This document shows, piece after piece, positions 1-8,344 of a stretch of 64,000 nt of DNA. The stretch comes from CBDFGN01 sp965247065 (lineage in GTDB: Bacteria > Bacteroidota > Bacteroidia > Cytophagales > Cyclobacteriaceae): NCBI GenBank assembly GCA_965247065.1, contig CBDFGN010000006.1:2542001-2606000 (forward strand), read 5' to 3'. Under the pieces are notes generated by a model, which saw only the letters and a list, made by a program, of their open reading frames with translations, searched no databases and was not told the origin of the DNA. The position numbers and the translations under genes were made by a program. Position 1 is the first letter of the stretch; each line of letters starts with the position of its first letter.

Positions 1-374
1 GAGGCTACATTTTTATACCCCCCCCTCTGACTTTTGAGGCTCTCATACTTCAGGCCCCGGTAGTAGCTCATCTGGTCCGGCGTCAGATTTCTTCGACCCA
101 ATTGGTTGTTTAACATCCAGACCTTAGCCTGCTCGAAGTTGCTGAACTCCAGGACGCTTACCTGGTAAGGGATTTCGTGTTTTTCGCAGATTTTGTATCG
201 GTTGTGGCCATCCATTAGCATATTCTTGCCTCCACGACTCCACACTACCAAAGGATCCCTGCACCCCTCCTTGACGATGTTAGTCTCGAGTTGCTCAAAT
301 TCCTCCGTGCTTAAGGGAACGATGAACTGCTCAAAATCCTTGGAGATGGTTACCTTAATTGTGTCACTTGACAT
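1..374 (-). CDS. ParB-like nuclease-domain protein (3' end beyond window)
   Basis: Minus-strand reading frame from ATG at 374 to the window edge, 124 codons with no stop, so the C-terminus is missing. Seen: 'DPLVVW' (about residue 40-45), the 'MDGHNRYKIC' box (54-63) that matches the G-x-H/N-R signature of the ParB/sulfiredoxin fold, and 'RRNLTPDQMSYYRG' (94-107), a stretch typical of Bacteroidota stand-alone ParB-N proteins. In the family, ParB boxes bind CTP or carry nuclease activity, and such proteins occur in plasmid partition, conjugative elements and phage. No ParA gene is visible, so a partition role is not shown. The start is supported by a promoter match 38-68 bp upstream. Confidence 0.8.
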   Translation of the reverse strand, partial: MSSDTIKVTISKDFEQFIVPLSTEEFEQLETNIVKEGCRDPLVVWSRGGKNMLMDGHNRYKICEKHEIPYQVSVLEFSNFEQAKVWMLNNQLGRRNLTPDQMSYYRGLKYESLKSQRGGYKNVA

Positions 375-411
375 GTTTGTTGTATTTGCTGGTACCCGAT
401 CTTATTTGCGG

Positions 412-442
412 CAAAGTTAAGACAATCGCCGGAATCGGCAAA
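412..442 (-). promoter_or_regulatory. Bacteroidota sigma-A-type promoter for the ParB-like gene
   Basis: Reading the minus strand, TTTG (442..439) is followed after 19 bp by TAACTTTG (419..412), an exact match to the Bacteroidota -33 TTTG / -7 TAnnTTTG consensus and spacing. It lies 38 bp upstream of the ATG at 374. Confidence 0.75.
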
Positions 443-861
443 TATGGTTGTCCGGTCAATGCATACAAGGAAAAGGGGGGAATGTAACCGGATCTTCAGA
501 ACAATGGACCGCTCTGACTGGGCTTAAAAGGCGCCGACGCCGTCCATTAGTCAGGGCAGCCTGTCCAACGCCAACTTCGAGTTTGGCAGTGGCTTGAGAA
601 CATAGCGCCGCTAAGCGAATCACGGGCGTGGGTCTTTTCAATATTCTAGGTCAGGGACCCTTGTGAGTTTGGTTGTGAGCGTAGGAGTAGTAAGATCTTT
701 CGGCTCTTGTCTTCCGGTTATGGTTTCCAGAAAACGGACGATCGCAATGTTGCATTGAAAGCTTTAAGTGTTAAATTCTTATCCGTCTTCCATAAAAACT
801 TTTAGGTGTACAGATTTTAAAAGATTAAATTTCAAAATGTTAACTAATCTTAATAATTAAA
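443..861. other. Gene-free interval
   Basis: No convincing coding frame on either strand. The last 80 bp before 862 are very AT-rich and presumably hold the promoter of the glycan operon, but I find no clean -33/-7 pair. Confidence 0.5.
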
Positions 862-2145
862 ATGAGAATTGGAATCATTATCGGCAGAATCGGGGGAGTG
901 GATGGTGTGGCATTGGAAGCAGAAAAATGGATCCATTGTCTTCATGAAATGGGGCACAAAGTTTTTATTATTTCCGGACAATATGAGGAAAGAATAATTG
1001 ACGTCGAAAAGGAGTCTATTTTGAATATGTTGTCCTTTTTTGCCCCTGAAACCTTATGGGAGCAAGACCGTGCTTTTTTTGATAAGCGAGAGGAAGAAGA
1101 AGCGATTCTGGAACATGTAGATACTGCCGCTGAATTTATCGCAAAGAAGCTTGTAAGGTGGATCAGGAAGAGGAAATTGGATGTTGCCATCTCGGAGAAT
1201 GGGTCGGCCCTTCCAAGCCATCTTTCCATGGCGGTCGGGATCAAAAGAGCTTTTGAAAGGACCGCCGTCAATGCAATAACGCATGACCATGATTTTCATT
1301 GGGAACGGGGAGATCGTTATGATTCCAATTATAAACTTGTAAACAATCTTGTTGAGAATACTTTTCCCTTACGTTTAAGCAATTCCAAGCACGCGGTGAT
1401 CAACACTCATACCCAAAACTTATTGAAGGATAAATATGGACGTGATTCGATTATGGTACCTAATGTCATGGATTTTGACAAGCCTTTTGGGAGGGTCACC
1501 AAGCGGAATAAAAAATTGCTTAAAGACATTGGTCTGAATAAACGGGATATTCCTTTGTTTCAAATAACCAGGATTGTAAGAAGAAAAGGAATTGAGTCCG
1601 CCATTGATCTAATCCACCGTCTCAATCGTTTGAATAAAAGCAATGTCAAATTAGTTATAACAGGGGACCATAAAGATGACAACAAAGGTGACTATCATAT
1701 GGAACTCATCAACGCAATTTTTAAGCTAAAACTGCAGGACCACGTAATTTTTGCTAACCAATACATCTCGAATCATATCCGGACGGCTCCAAAGATCAAA
1801 TCCGTTTATTCATTGTCAGATGCCTATGCCAGCGCAGTGGCCTGTACTTATTTTAGTACGTATGAAGGATTTGGAAACGCATTTGTCGAGGCTGTCCTGG
1901 CCAAGAAACCCATTTTTGTAAATAATTACAAGCCAGTTTACTGGCCTGATATTGGAAGCAAGGGTTTTAGGACCGTGCTGCTGGAAGATAATAACCTTAC
2001 TGACGAAGCGGTGGAAGAAATCAATGAAGTTATTCATAATATGACGCTAAGAAAGGAAATGGCAGCCCATAATTTTGCCTTGGGAAAAGAACACTTTTCA
2101 TATCACGTTCTAAGGGAGAAATTGAAAGAGCTACTGAAATTTTGA
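862..2145 (+). CDS. GT4-family glycosyltransferase
   Basis: 427-residue GT-B fold glycosyltransferase. The N-terminal 'MRIGIIIGRIGGVDG' is the glycine-rich first strand/loop of the acceptor domain, 'HDHDFHWERGD' lies near residue 140, 'ITRIVRRKGIE' (about 235) opens the donor-binding domain, and 'EGFGNAFVE' (about 335) is the EX7E retaining-transferase motif. Family enzymes move a sugar from a nucleotide-sugar to a glycan or lipid acceptor in the cytoplasm; the exact sugar cannot be read from sequence. No signal peptide or membrane helix. Its stop is 22 bp from the next start, and that gene's first domain shares the unusual 'HDFxWE' motif, so the two were probably co-selected as one operon for an exported glycan. 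Confidence 0.88.
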   Translation: MRIGIIIGRIGGVDGVALEAEKWIHCLHEMGHKVFIISGQYEERIIDVEKESILNMLSFFAPETLWEQDRAFFDKREEEEAILEHVDTAAEFIAKKLVRWIRKRKLDVAISENGSALPSHLSMAVGIKRAFERTAVNAITHDHDFHWERGDRYDSNYKLVNNLVENTFPLRLSNSKHAVINTHTQNLLKDKYGRDSIMVPNVMDFDKPFGRVTKRNKKLLKDIGLNKRDIPLFQITRIVRRKGIESAIDLIHRLNRLNKSNVKLVITGDHKDDNKGDYHMELINAIFKLKLQDHVIFANQYISNHIRTAPKIKSVYSLSDAYASAVACTYFSTYEGFGNAFVEAVLAKKPIFVNNYKPVYWPDIGSKGFRTVLLEDNNLTDEAVEEINEVIHNMTLRKEMAAHNFALGKEHFSYHVLREKLKELLKF

Positions 2146-2167
2146 ATGTTGGCGAGGTGTATGTAAT

Positions 2168-5100
2168 ATGAAAATTGAAAATGTAGTAAAACTGATCAAA
2201 TCAGAGCAGGTTTCGACCTGGTTTGACTTAGGTTTATTTATAGACAGGGTCCGCGACAGACCTTCCAAAGCAAAATTTAAAGGTTCTTATCAAAAATTCA
2301 GAAGCGAAATAAATCAGGGAGGAATAGCATTCATAACCTTCTACTATTCGATTGATGGAGTTACCGTTGAGATTGAAAAATATACCCGTGCCCTAAGAAA
2401 GTCCTTTCCCAACACTTCAATCCATTTCCTCGGCGGAGGATTTCGTCTTGGGTCCGACCAAACAATCGACTCCTACGTTCAGCGGTTTCTCCTTCCGGAG
2501 ATGGACGGATTCGGAGATTGGGCCATGTATAAAGATTTTTTCGAAACAAGATTAGAAAGAGGAAGCACAGAGTATAACGCTTTAATTGAGAAGTTCTGGA
2601 GCGAAGTTTTATACCTTGTGGAAAAACTTGGTGTTTATCTTCAGGAGAATAAAATTAAGTTAATATTTCTGGTTAACGTGTGCTCCAACCCAGGCAACGT
2701 TTCCCTCGCCCTGGCCAGTGTTCTTCTTTCTGAATACTTAGGAATACCCGTTATTAATAACAATCATGACTTTTATTGGGAAGGGGGAAACCGGCCGATT
2801 GATGTTAAGCTAGGGAATTCTAAAAAGGGAGCCAGGGACCTTTTCTTTACCAATTCACATTTGGGAGAAGTGTTTTCTCCAATTGAAGTTCTTTATCCCT
2901 GGGAGTCCAGATCCTGGATAACGGTTAACATCAATAAGGGACAAGTCGATACGGTAATTGGAAAAAAGGGTCATAATCCGGCAAATGTCGCCACCATTAA
3001 TACGGCCGTAGATTTATCGCTTTCCCGTAGTTTCACTAAAAGGGATAAAATAGAGTCCATGGTTCAGGTCAAAGCCGTTTTAAGTGCTTACACCAATAAA
3101 CTGGCTGTCCAGAGCATTGATAGCCAATTGACCGCTAAGGAAATTCCAGGTCCAATATTACTTGGAGCGTCTCATAAGGAACAGACGGATTTTATTAGTA
3201 ATAATGTCATTTTCCTTCAGCCTACCAGAGTGATCAGGCGTAAATCCATTGAGATTAATTTCACCCTGGTCAGACAATTATTTGAAAACCAGGATTTTGA
3301 AGAAAAATTCAGGAGCAGCCCCCAATTGAAATTAACAATTCTGGTCTCCGGTCCGATTGCGGTTGGCCAGATCGGCTACTACTTTGCTTTACTACAGCAT
3401 TTTGGCAGTTTTCTCCCCCAGATCCCAAAAAAATATCGGGATCGCGTTTTCCTGGGATTTCTGTTCAGTGAATTTGATAAAGCGGAGTTTAAAAGAAAAT
3501 TTGAATCTCCCATAGGGATTCCCGAGCTACATAATTTAGCCTCCTTAATTTTATTACCTAGTGAAACCGAAGGTAGGGGTTTGCCCATCATCGAGGCTGC
3601 AGCTTCCGGAACTCCCATTTTCTGCCGGCGCTACGAGCCTCAGGAGGTTTACTCCGAAGTTATAGGCGAGCATCTGTATGAACAGGACCGGTTGAAGGTA
3701 CTGGAGTTCAAGGGAAATAAAATTTCTAAAAAGCTGGTTCAGCAAATTATTAATCAAATCTTTTATCCTCAGAATTTCACCGATGATGTTTTTCACAACA
3801 ACAGGGCCATTCAAAAGAGGTTTAGCATAGAGGCTCTCCAGGAAAATTTAGAGAATATTACTCACAGGCTTTTCCTGCAACTAAAATCGATCGGGGCATC
3901 ACGCGCTAAACTCAAATCCTACTTTGAAGAATACGATAAACTCAATCATTTTGAGAATGACGATTTGAATTTCATTCTTAATAAAGGGAATCGACATTAC
4001 TTACCAGGTTTTGGAAGATTGACCTTTATGCTCCATCTAAAGTCCCTAATTGACCCCAGTTATTTCAGGGTCGAGGAGCAGGAGATAAAGGGGATGATAA
4101 TGGAGTTTGCCAGGATCCTGGAAAGGGCCAATGATCCTTCTGAAACTTTCACATCAGAAAGAATCCACAACTACTATAATTTGATTGATGATATTTTTCA
4201 TTTCGAAAATGGGGAGATTAAGATAAGGCATGACCACTCGATGTCCTACAGACACAGAAATCGAACCTGTTACGCCTATCAAAGTTATACCTACCAGGAA
4301 TTAACCGGGCTTGTCAATTTTATTTATAATAAGCTCTTTCCCCCACGTATTCAATTAGGCCTGGATCAGACCCCCTACTTCTTTTCAGATTGGGATCTGG
4401 CACTGTACCAATTAACCAATAGCCACTACTTAGCCATTGATAACCGAGAAATCTTAATACAGAGATTAAAGAAGAGACTACCTAGAGGATACTTCCCAGG
4501 CCGTTACTTAAGATACGAAATGGAACTTTTCGTTCTTCAGCCAATCCGCGCCATTTTGAAATTGACCATTGCGCAGGAAATGACCGAAGAATTCCTGAGG
4601 AAAAGGAAAGATTCTGTACCCCCGGTTTACGTCTTCATCCACGAAAACCATACGGTGCAGCGGTACTCTTCGGCACAGTTAGAGGATTATCTGACCACAA
4701 CTCGAGACAGAGAATTGAATCTGCTTTATAGGTATGGCATAATTAGGATAGTTAAATCAAAACAATGGTGTACTGGAATCCATTTTTCTCAAATGGGAAC
4801 TGAAGCTCTAAAGGCTCTGCGTGAAATCAAGGAAAATAACGGATTTATCATCGCTAACGGTGAAAATTGTGCCATGATGACGGATATCCTGGACATCGAT
4901 CACTTTCACATTGGAAGGGTAAACCGAATACTTACCGGTAAGATAATGGGGATACCCGTCGGATCAGGATTTATTCAGTTTGTTCCCGGAGGGGTCAGAA
5001 CAGCACTAGCGTATCCCACACCAATACAAACTTCGAAGGACTTTGACCAGATCCTTAATGGTAAGCGTGTTAAAAAGCTTACCAACCGTATTGGAAAGCG

Positions 5101-6340
5101 TAAGTTCTTTGCACTTCTTACAGAGGACGCCAGGGAAAGGGGAAATCCTTTGAATGTTTTCCTGGAGAGCCTGGAAAAGGAATTCAGCAAAAAGCGGAAG
5201 GCTGGCGCCCTTAAGCATACCTTCATAAGCGGTGTTTATGATGATGGCTTGCCCTGGAGTGGTGTGATGGCAGGACTTGGGCGTAGAAAGTCACCTCAAA
5301 AATGGGCCTTTTCAGCCCACACTGCTGGTAATAAGCCTAGACCCGTTCCTATGCTGGTTCAAGATTTTAAGAGAAAAACCGGGGAGAACCCATCAGTTAG
5401 CTGGAACGGAGGGTATATCCTGAATCCGGAATTAGTAGGAAAACTAGGCCTGGCAGAGACATATATCGGTTCCCCTTTGGGTCTATTGGTACTGGATAAG
5501 GAAGTGATTTGCCCACCCCTTTTTAACAAACCTGCTTTCATAATCTACCGGGATGGATCGATTGATATTGAGAGGGTCAACTGTAGCGAGGGGTTACTTG
5601 TATCCAATGGCTCTCAAAGTCTCGAATTTAGAAAAGATCAGTACAACCCAAATAGCTCGGAACAGCCTTGCTATTATGATCTTCTCTATGACAAGGATGA
5701 GCTAACAGCAGATGGCAATTTTATTGTGAGGCTAGCCGGGAATGTGGTAAAGGAAATTATATCATCTCGGGAAAATGAAAAAGTTCCATTAATTCCGGTT
5801 GGCCTAACTTTATCAATTCCTCCACAATTTTTTAATGAAAGAATATTTCGCGAAAATCAAAAAGTGGGTATCCAATTCCCCTTGAGCAAAAAAATCCGAT
5901 GGGATGAAATTTCCCATGCAGTTGAAGCCGGCCCAATGTTGTTAACAACGGGTGAGGTAAATATTGATATGAAAATTGAGGGATGGAAGTCCCGCAATTC
6001 CATCCGTACCCAGGCGGCCCGGTTGGATTTTACCGATATGCGGGGTCCCAAGATTGCTGTCGGGCTCACTAAAGACCAGGGACTAATTGTTTTGATGGTT
6101 AACGGAAGAATAAGGGAATCAGTTGGAGCAACCCATCATGATATGGCCGCGATTCTGAAGTCATTGGATGTACAGAAAGCGATGGGATTTGATCCCGGCG
6201 GAAGTAGCACGTTGGTGGTCGAGGGAAAACCCTTGAATATTTCCCCTTACAACAGCCGGTACGAGGAGGACGTCTATTCTCTCCCTCCTGAACCACGTTT
6301 TGTGGCCAATGCCATCATGGGTTGGGAGGAACCGAATTAG
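2168..6340 (+). CDS. Glycosyltransferase - phosphodiester glycosidase (NAGPA/DUF2233) fusion
   Basis: 1390 residues, far longer than either family alone. The N-terminal ~560 residues are a GT4-like GT-B module: 'NNNHDFYWEGG' (about 197), 'QPTRVIRRKSIEI' (about 350) and 'ETEGRGLPIIEA' (about 462-473, EX7E). Residues ~560-1060 match no family I can name; they are hydrophilic with no membrane helices. The C-terminal ~320 residues are a NAGPA-type phosphodiester glycosidase: 'SWNGGYILN' (about 1078), 'SPLGLLVLDKEV', a GEVNIDM/KIEGW stretch (about 1262) and the active-site-type 'GFDPGGSSTLVVEG' (about 1338). NAGPA domains cleave or edit sugar-1-phosphodiesters and recur in bacterial exopolysaccharide loci. 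No signal peptide, so either the protein acts inside the cell or export is atypical. Inferred role: synthesis and trimming of a phosphodiester-linked glycan. The stop codon lies in an 18-bp tandem duplication. Confidence 0.82.
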   Translation: MKIENVVKLIKSEQVSTWFDLGLFIDRVRDRPSKAKFKGSYQKFRSEINQGGIAFITFYYSIDGVTVEIEKYTRALRKSFPNTSIHFLGGGFRLGSDQTIDSYVQRFLLPEMDGFGDWAMYKDFFETRLERGSTEYNALIEKFWSEVLYLVEKLGVYLQENKIKLIFLVNVCSNPGNVSLALASVLLSEYLGIPVINNNHDFYWEGGNRPIDVKLGNSKKGARDLFFTNSHLGEVFSPIEVLYPWESRSWITVNINKGQVDTVIGKKGHNPANVATINTAVDLSLSRSFTKRDKIESMVQVKAVLSAYTNKLAVQSIDSQLTAKEIPGPILLGASHKEQTDFISNNVIFLQPTRVIRRKSIEINFTLVRQLFENQDFEEKFRSSPQLKLTILVSGPIAVGQIGYYFALLQHFGSFLPQIPKKYRDRVFLGFLFSEFDKAEFKRKFESPIGIPELHNLASLILLPSETEGRGLPIIEAAASGTPIFCRRYEPQEVYSEVIGEHLYEQDRLKVLEFKGNKISKKLVQQIINQIFYPQNFTDDVFHNNRAIQKRFSIEALQENLENITHRLFLQLKSIGASRAKLKSYFEEYDKLNHFENDDLNFILNKGNRHYLPGFGRLTFMLHLKSLIDPSYFRVEEQEIKGMIMEFARILERANDPSETFTSERIHNYYNLIDDIFHFENGEIKIRHDHSMSYRHRNRTCYAYQSYTYQELTGLVNFIYNKLFPPRIQLGLDQTPYFFSDWDLALYQLTNSHYLAIDNREILIQRLKKRLPRGYFPGRYLRYEMELFVLQPIRAILKLTIAQEMTEEFLRKRKDSVPPVYVFIHENHTVQRYSSAQLEDYLTTTRDRELNLLYRYGIIRIVKSKQWCTGIHFSQMGTEALKALREIKENNGFIIANGENCAMMTDILDIDHFHIGRVNRILTGKIMGIPVGSGFIQFVPGGVRTALAYPTPIQTSKDFDQILNGKRVKKLTNRIGKRKFFALLTEDARERGNPLNVFLESLEKEFSKKRKAGALKHTFISGVYDDGLPWSGVMAGLGRRKSPQKWAFSAHTAGNKPRPVPMLVQDFKRKTGENPSVSWNGGYILNPELVGKLGLAETYIGSPLGLLVLDKEVICPPLFNKPAFIIYRDGSIDIERVNCSEGLLVSNGSQSLEFRKDQYNPNSSEQPCYYDLLYDKDELTADGNFIVRLAGNVVKEIISSRENEKVPLIPVGLTLSIPPQFFNERIFRENQKVGIQFPLSKKIRWDEISHAVEAGPMLLTTGEVNIDMKIEGWKSRNSIRTQAARLDFTDMRGPKIAVGLTKDQGLIVLMVNGRIRESVGATHHDMAAILKSLDVQKAMGFDPGGSSTLVVEGKPLNISPYNSRYEEDVYSLPPEPRFVANAIMGWEEPN

Positions 6341-6369
6341 GCAAACTCAAGGAATTAGGCAAACTCAAG
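6334..6369 (+). repeat. Perfect 18-bp tandem duplication over a stop codon
   Basis: Unit GAATTAGGCAAACTCAAG occurs twice head to tail (6334-6351 and 6352-6369). The TAG stop of the upstream fusion gene is in the first copy and a second in-frame TAG follows in the second copy, so the duplication is silent. Confidence 0.95.
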
Positions 6370-6548
6370 TAGGCGGAGTATTGTCACTATGAAGCCGCCT
6401 TACTACGAGTAGGCTATTCGCTCCCTTTATCCCTCACCCCGATCGCTAATCTTTATTTTTCTTTTTTAAGGGTAAGCCGTCGGTTTTTTGACTTACTAAT
6501 GGAGTATTTGGGAAAGGCCAAATGAAACGAACCCAAATAGAAAAAACC

Positions 6549-6704
6549 ATGAAAACCAAAAAGAATGAACTGACCATCGTGTTGATTGGATTACTTGTTG
6601 CGGTTTTAACCCTGACTATATCTTGTGAAGACTATAGCAGTGACGAGCACATGGGTCCGTCCACAGGAGGTGCTGAAAGTATCATACTTGAATACGGAGT
6701 TTAG
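6549..6704 (+). CDS. Small lipoprotein
   Basis: 51 codons from ATG 6549 (an in-frame ATG at 6522 would add nine). A lysine-rich n-region 'MKTKKNEL' is followed by a hydrophobic stretch and the lipobox 'LTISC', predicting a signal-peptidase II lipoprotein with only ~30 mature residues (EDYSSDEHMGPSTGG...). I do not recognise the family. It could be a genuine small lipoprotein or the surviving front of a longer gene. An 11-bp inverted repeat (AGGCTTTGATA, 6706-6716 and 6752-6762) starts just after the stop, but has a long loop and no T run. Confidence 0.5.
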   Translation: MKTKKNELTIVLIGLLVAVLTLTISCEDYSSDEHMGPSTGGAESIILEYGV

Positions 6705-6994
6705 AAGGCTTTGATAGAATTTCCGCAGCGATTGATTGAAAGATCCACATTTATCAAAGCCTCAAACAGGAAGTAAGCTTGTAGACCGAGCCGGATATCT
6801 GGATGGCGCGGAGACCACGGTAGACGAAGTCTTGGAAATAGAGATTGATCAAGCCAGTGAAGGCCCTTAGGTTTTACCTTTCCAGGGTTACCTTTTTTCC
6901 CTATCTTCATCAAACCAGACCAATGCGAAATTGAAAATTGAAGCTTGAGAATTGAGAATTGCCAAGTTAACCCTGTTGACTTCCACTACTGACC

Positions 6995-7760
6995 ATGCAA
7001 ACCTTAGAATCCCTAAAGACCCAACTGGAACGATCCTCTGCGCAAAGACTTCGTAGAAGAAGCACACTCCGGGAAATCAAGATTGTCGCCGAAGGCGATT
7101 CGTGGTTTGCCTATCCCCTGGTGCTGGATGTCATCGATCACCTTAGACGGATGAAATACTGTGTCTATAAACACTCAGAGCCAGGTGATACCCTGGAAAA
7201 CATGGTCTTTGGGAGCGAATTTAAGATGATCCGACGGCTCAACAATGCCCGACATCTGGGACCACTGGACTTGCAGGAGACCCTGAATTCGGTCCGAAAG
7301 TACAAACCCCGTTTTGCGCTCTTCAGTGCGGGTGGAAATGATGTTGTGGGCCAGGAGATGGGTTTTTACCTGAACCACAAGAATTCCGGGCAGCCGCTGA
7401 TCCGAAAGAAAAGATACCGATATTTTAATGGATGGCTATGACTACGCCCGTCCCAATGGCAAGAAATACCTTGGCATCGTAGGTCCCTGGATCCTTCCCA
7501 ACTTCGGCCGAAAGGCTATCACCAACAAGACCCAGCAGAAGGCGATCATAAAATACCTGGTCGACGAGTACAACAAAATGCTGGCCGACATGGACAAGAA
7601 AAACCCGCGCTTCCATCATATCGACCTGCGGGGTAAATTTCCCCACGATCATCAGTGGCATAACGAAATTCACCTGAAGGGTGACGAATACCGGGTCGTG
7701 GCCGGTATGTATCATGAGAGGATGATGAAGATTTTGGGGAAAGATCCTTTGACAGAATAG
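6995..7760 (+). pseudogene. SGNH/GDSL-type hydrolase, internally deleted and frameshifted
   Basis: Two abutting frames encode one protein. Frame 1 (6995-7441) carries the nucleophile block 'VAEGDSWFAYP' (about residue 31-41) and block III-like 'SAGGNDVVG' (about 111-119). Frame 3 (7428-7760) carries 'MDGYDYARPNG', 'GPWILPNFGRK' and the catalytic 'DxxH'-like 'NEIHLKGDEYR'. In this hydrolase family the segment between GGND and the GYDY block normally includes a few dozen residues ending in a strand leading to GYDY; here 'SGQPLIRKKRYRY' runs almost directly into it, so a deletion plus frameshift is inferred. All three catalytic blocks survive but in different frames. Function of the intact form: esterase/lipase-like hydrolysis. 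Confidence 0.72.
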
Positions 7761-8316
7761 TAAGAGTGCTCTGGAAAAAGAACGACAAGTTCGCTGGTTG
7801 CGGTAAAGTTTGCCAATCGGGTTTTCTGAATCTTACTTAAACCTGATCAAAAAACTTCAACGGGTCATGACTCATATCTTAACTGGAATTACTTGTTCGA
7901 ACCTAATTTCGCGAACTTAGTCCATGTTGCTCCACATAATCCGGTAGCCGATAGTGCTCGAAAGTTTCTAAACCCGCTAGCCAACAAAGCTTTTTCATCG
8001 TGAGTTGCTATTCGGAGTTTACCGACCTTCCCAATTAACCACAAAGCAGGAGGTGAGCCAAATCGACCTCGGAAAATGGACTTGATCTAAAACCACAAAC
8101 CGCGGTTCACGGCCGTGACTACGATCCTGTTGTTCGCTTTGAAATTGGCTGGCATTGTCCGAGGGAACATTTCAAACGCCCAATCCAAAACAGTGGCCAA
8201 GGTTGGTTTGGGTAAGTCTTGAATTTCAGGTTTGCATCTTGGGTTGTCCACCAAAAGTGGAATAACTATCTTTCTTGTGGATCAAGTAGAGTATCACTTA
8301 AGAATTAATCATAGAC
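7761..8316. other. Gene-free interval (556 bp)
   Basis: No frame resembling a protein on either strand, no clear repeat, and no terminator hairpin with a T run. Confidence 0.5.
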
Positions 8317-8344
8317 ATGAGTTCAAATCACACCAGGGACGAAG

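Noticed and set aside
456..641. Minus-strand 61-codon frame
   Set aside because: Arg/Pro/Cys-rich nonsense composition, no start context, no family resemblance.
6706..6762. Inverted repeat as terminator or miniature transposon
   Set aside because: 11-bp arms with a 35-nt loop, no T run, no target duplication.
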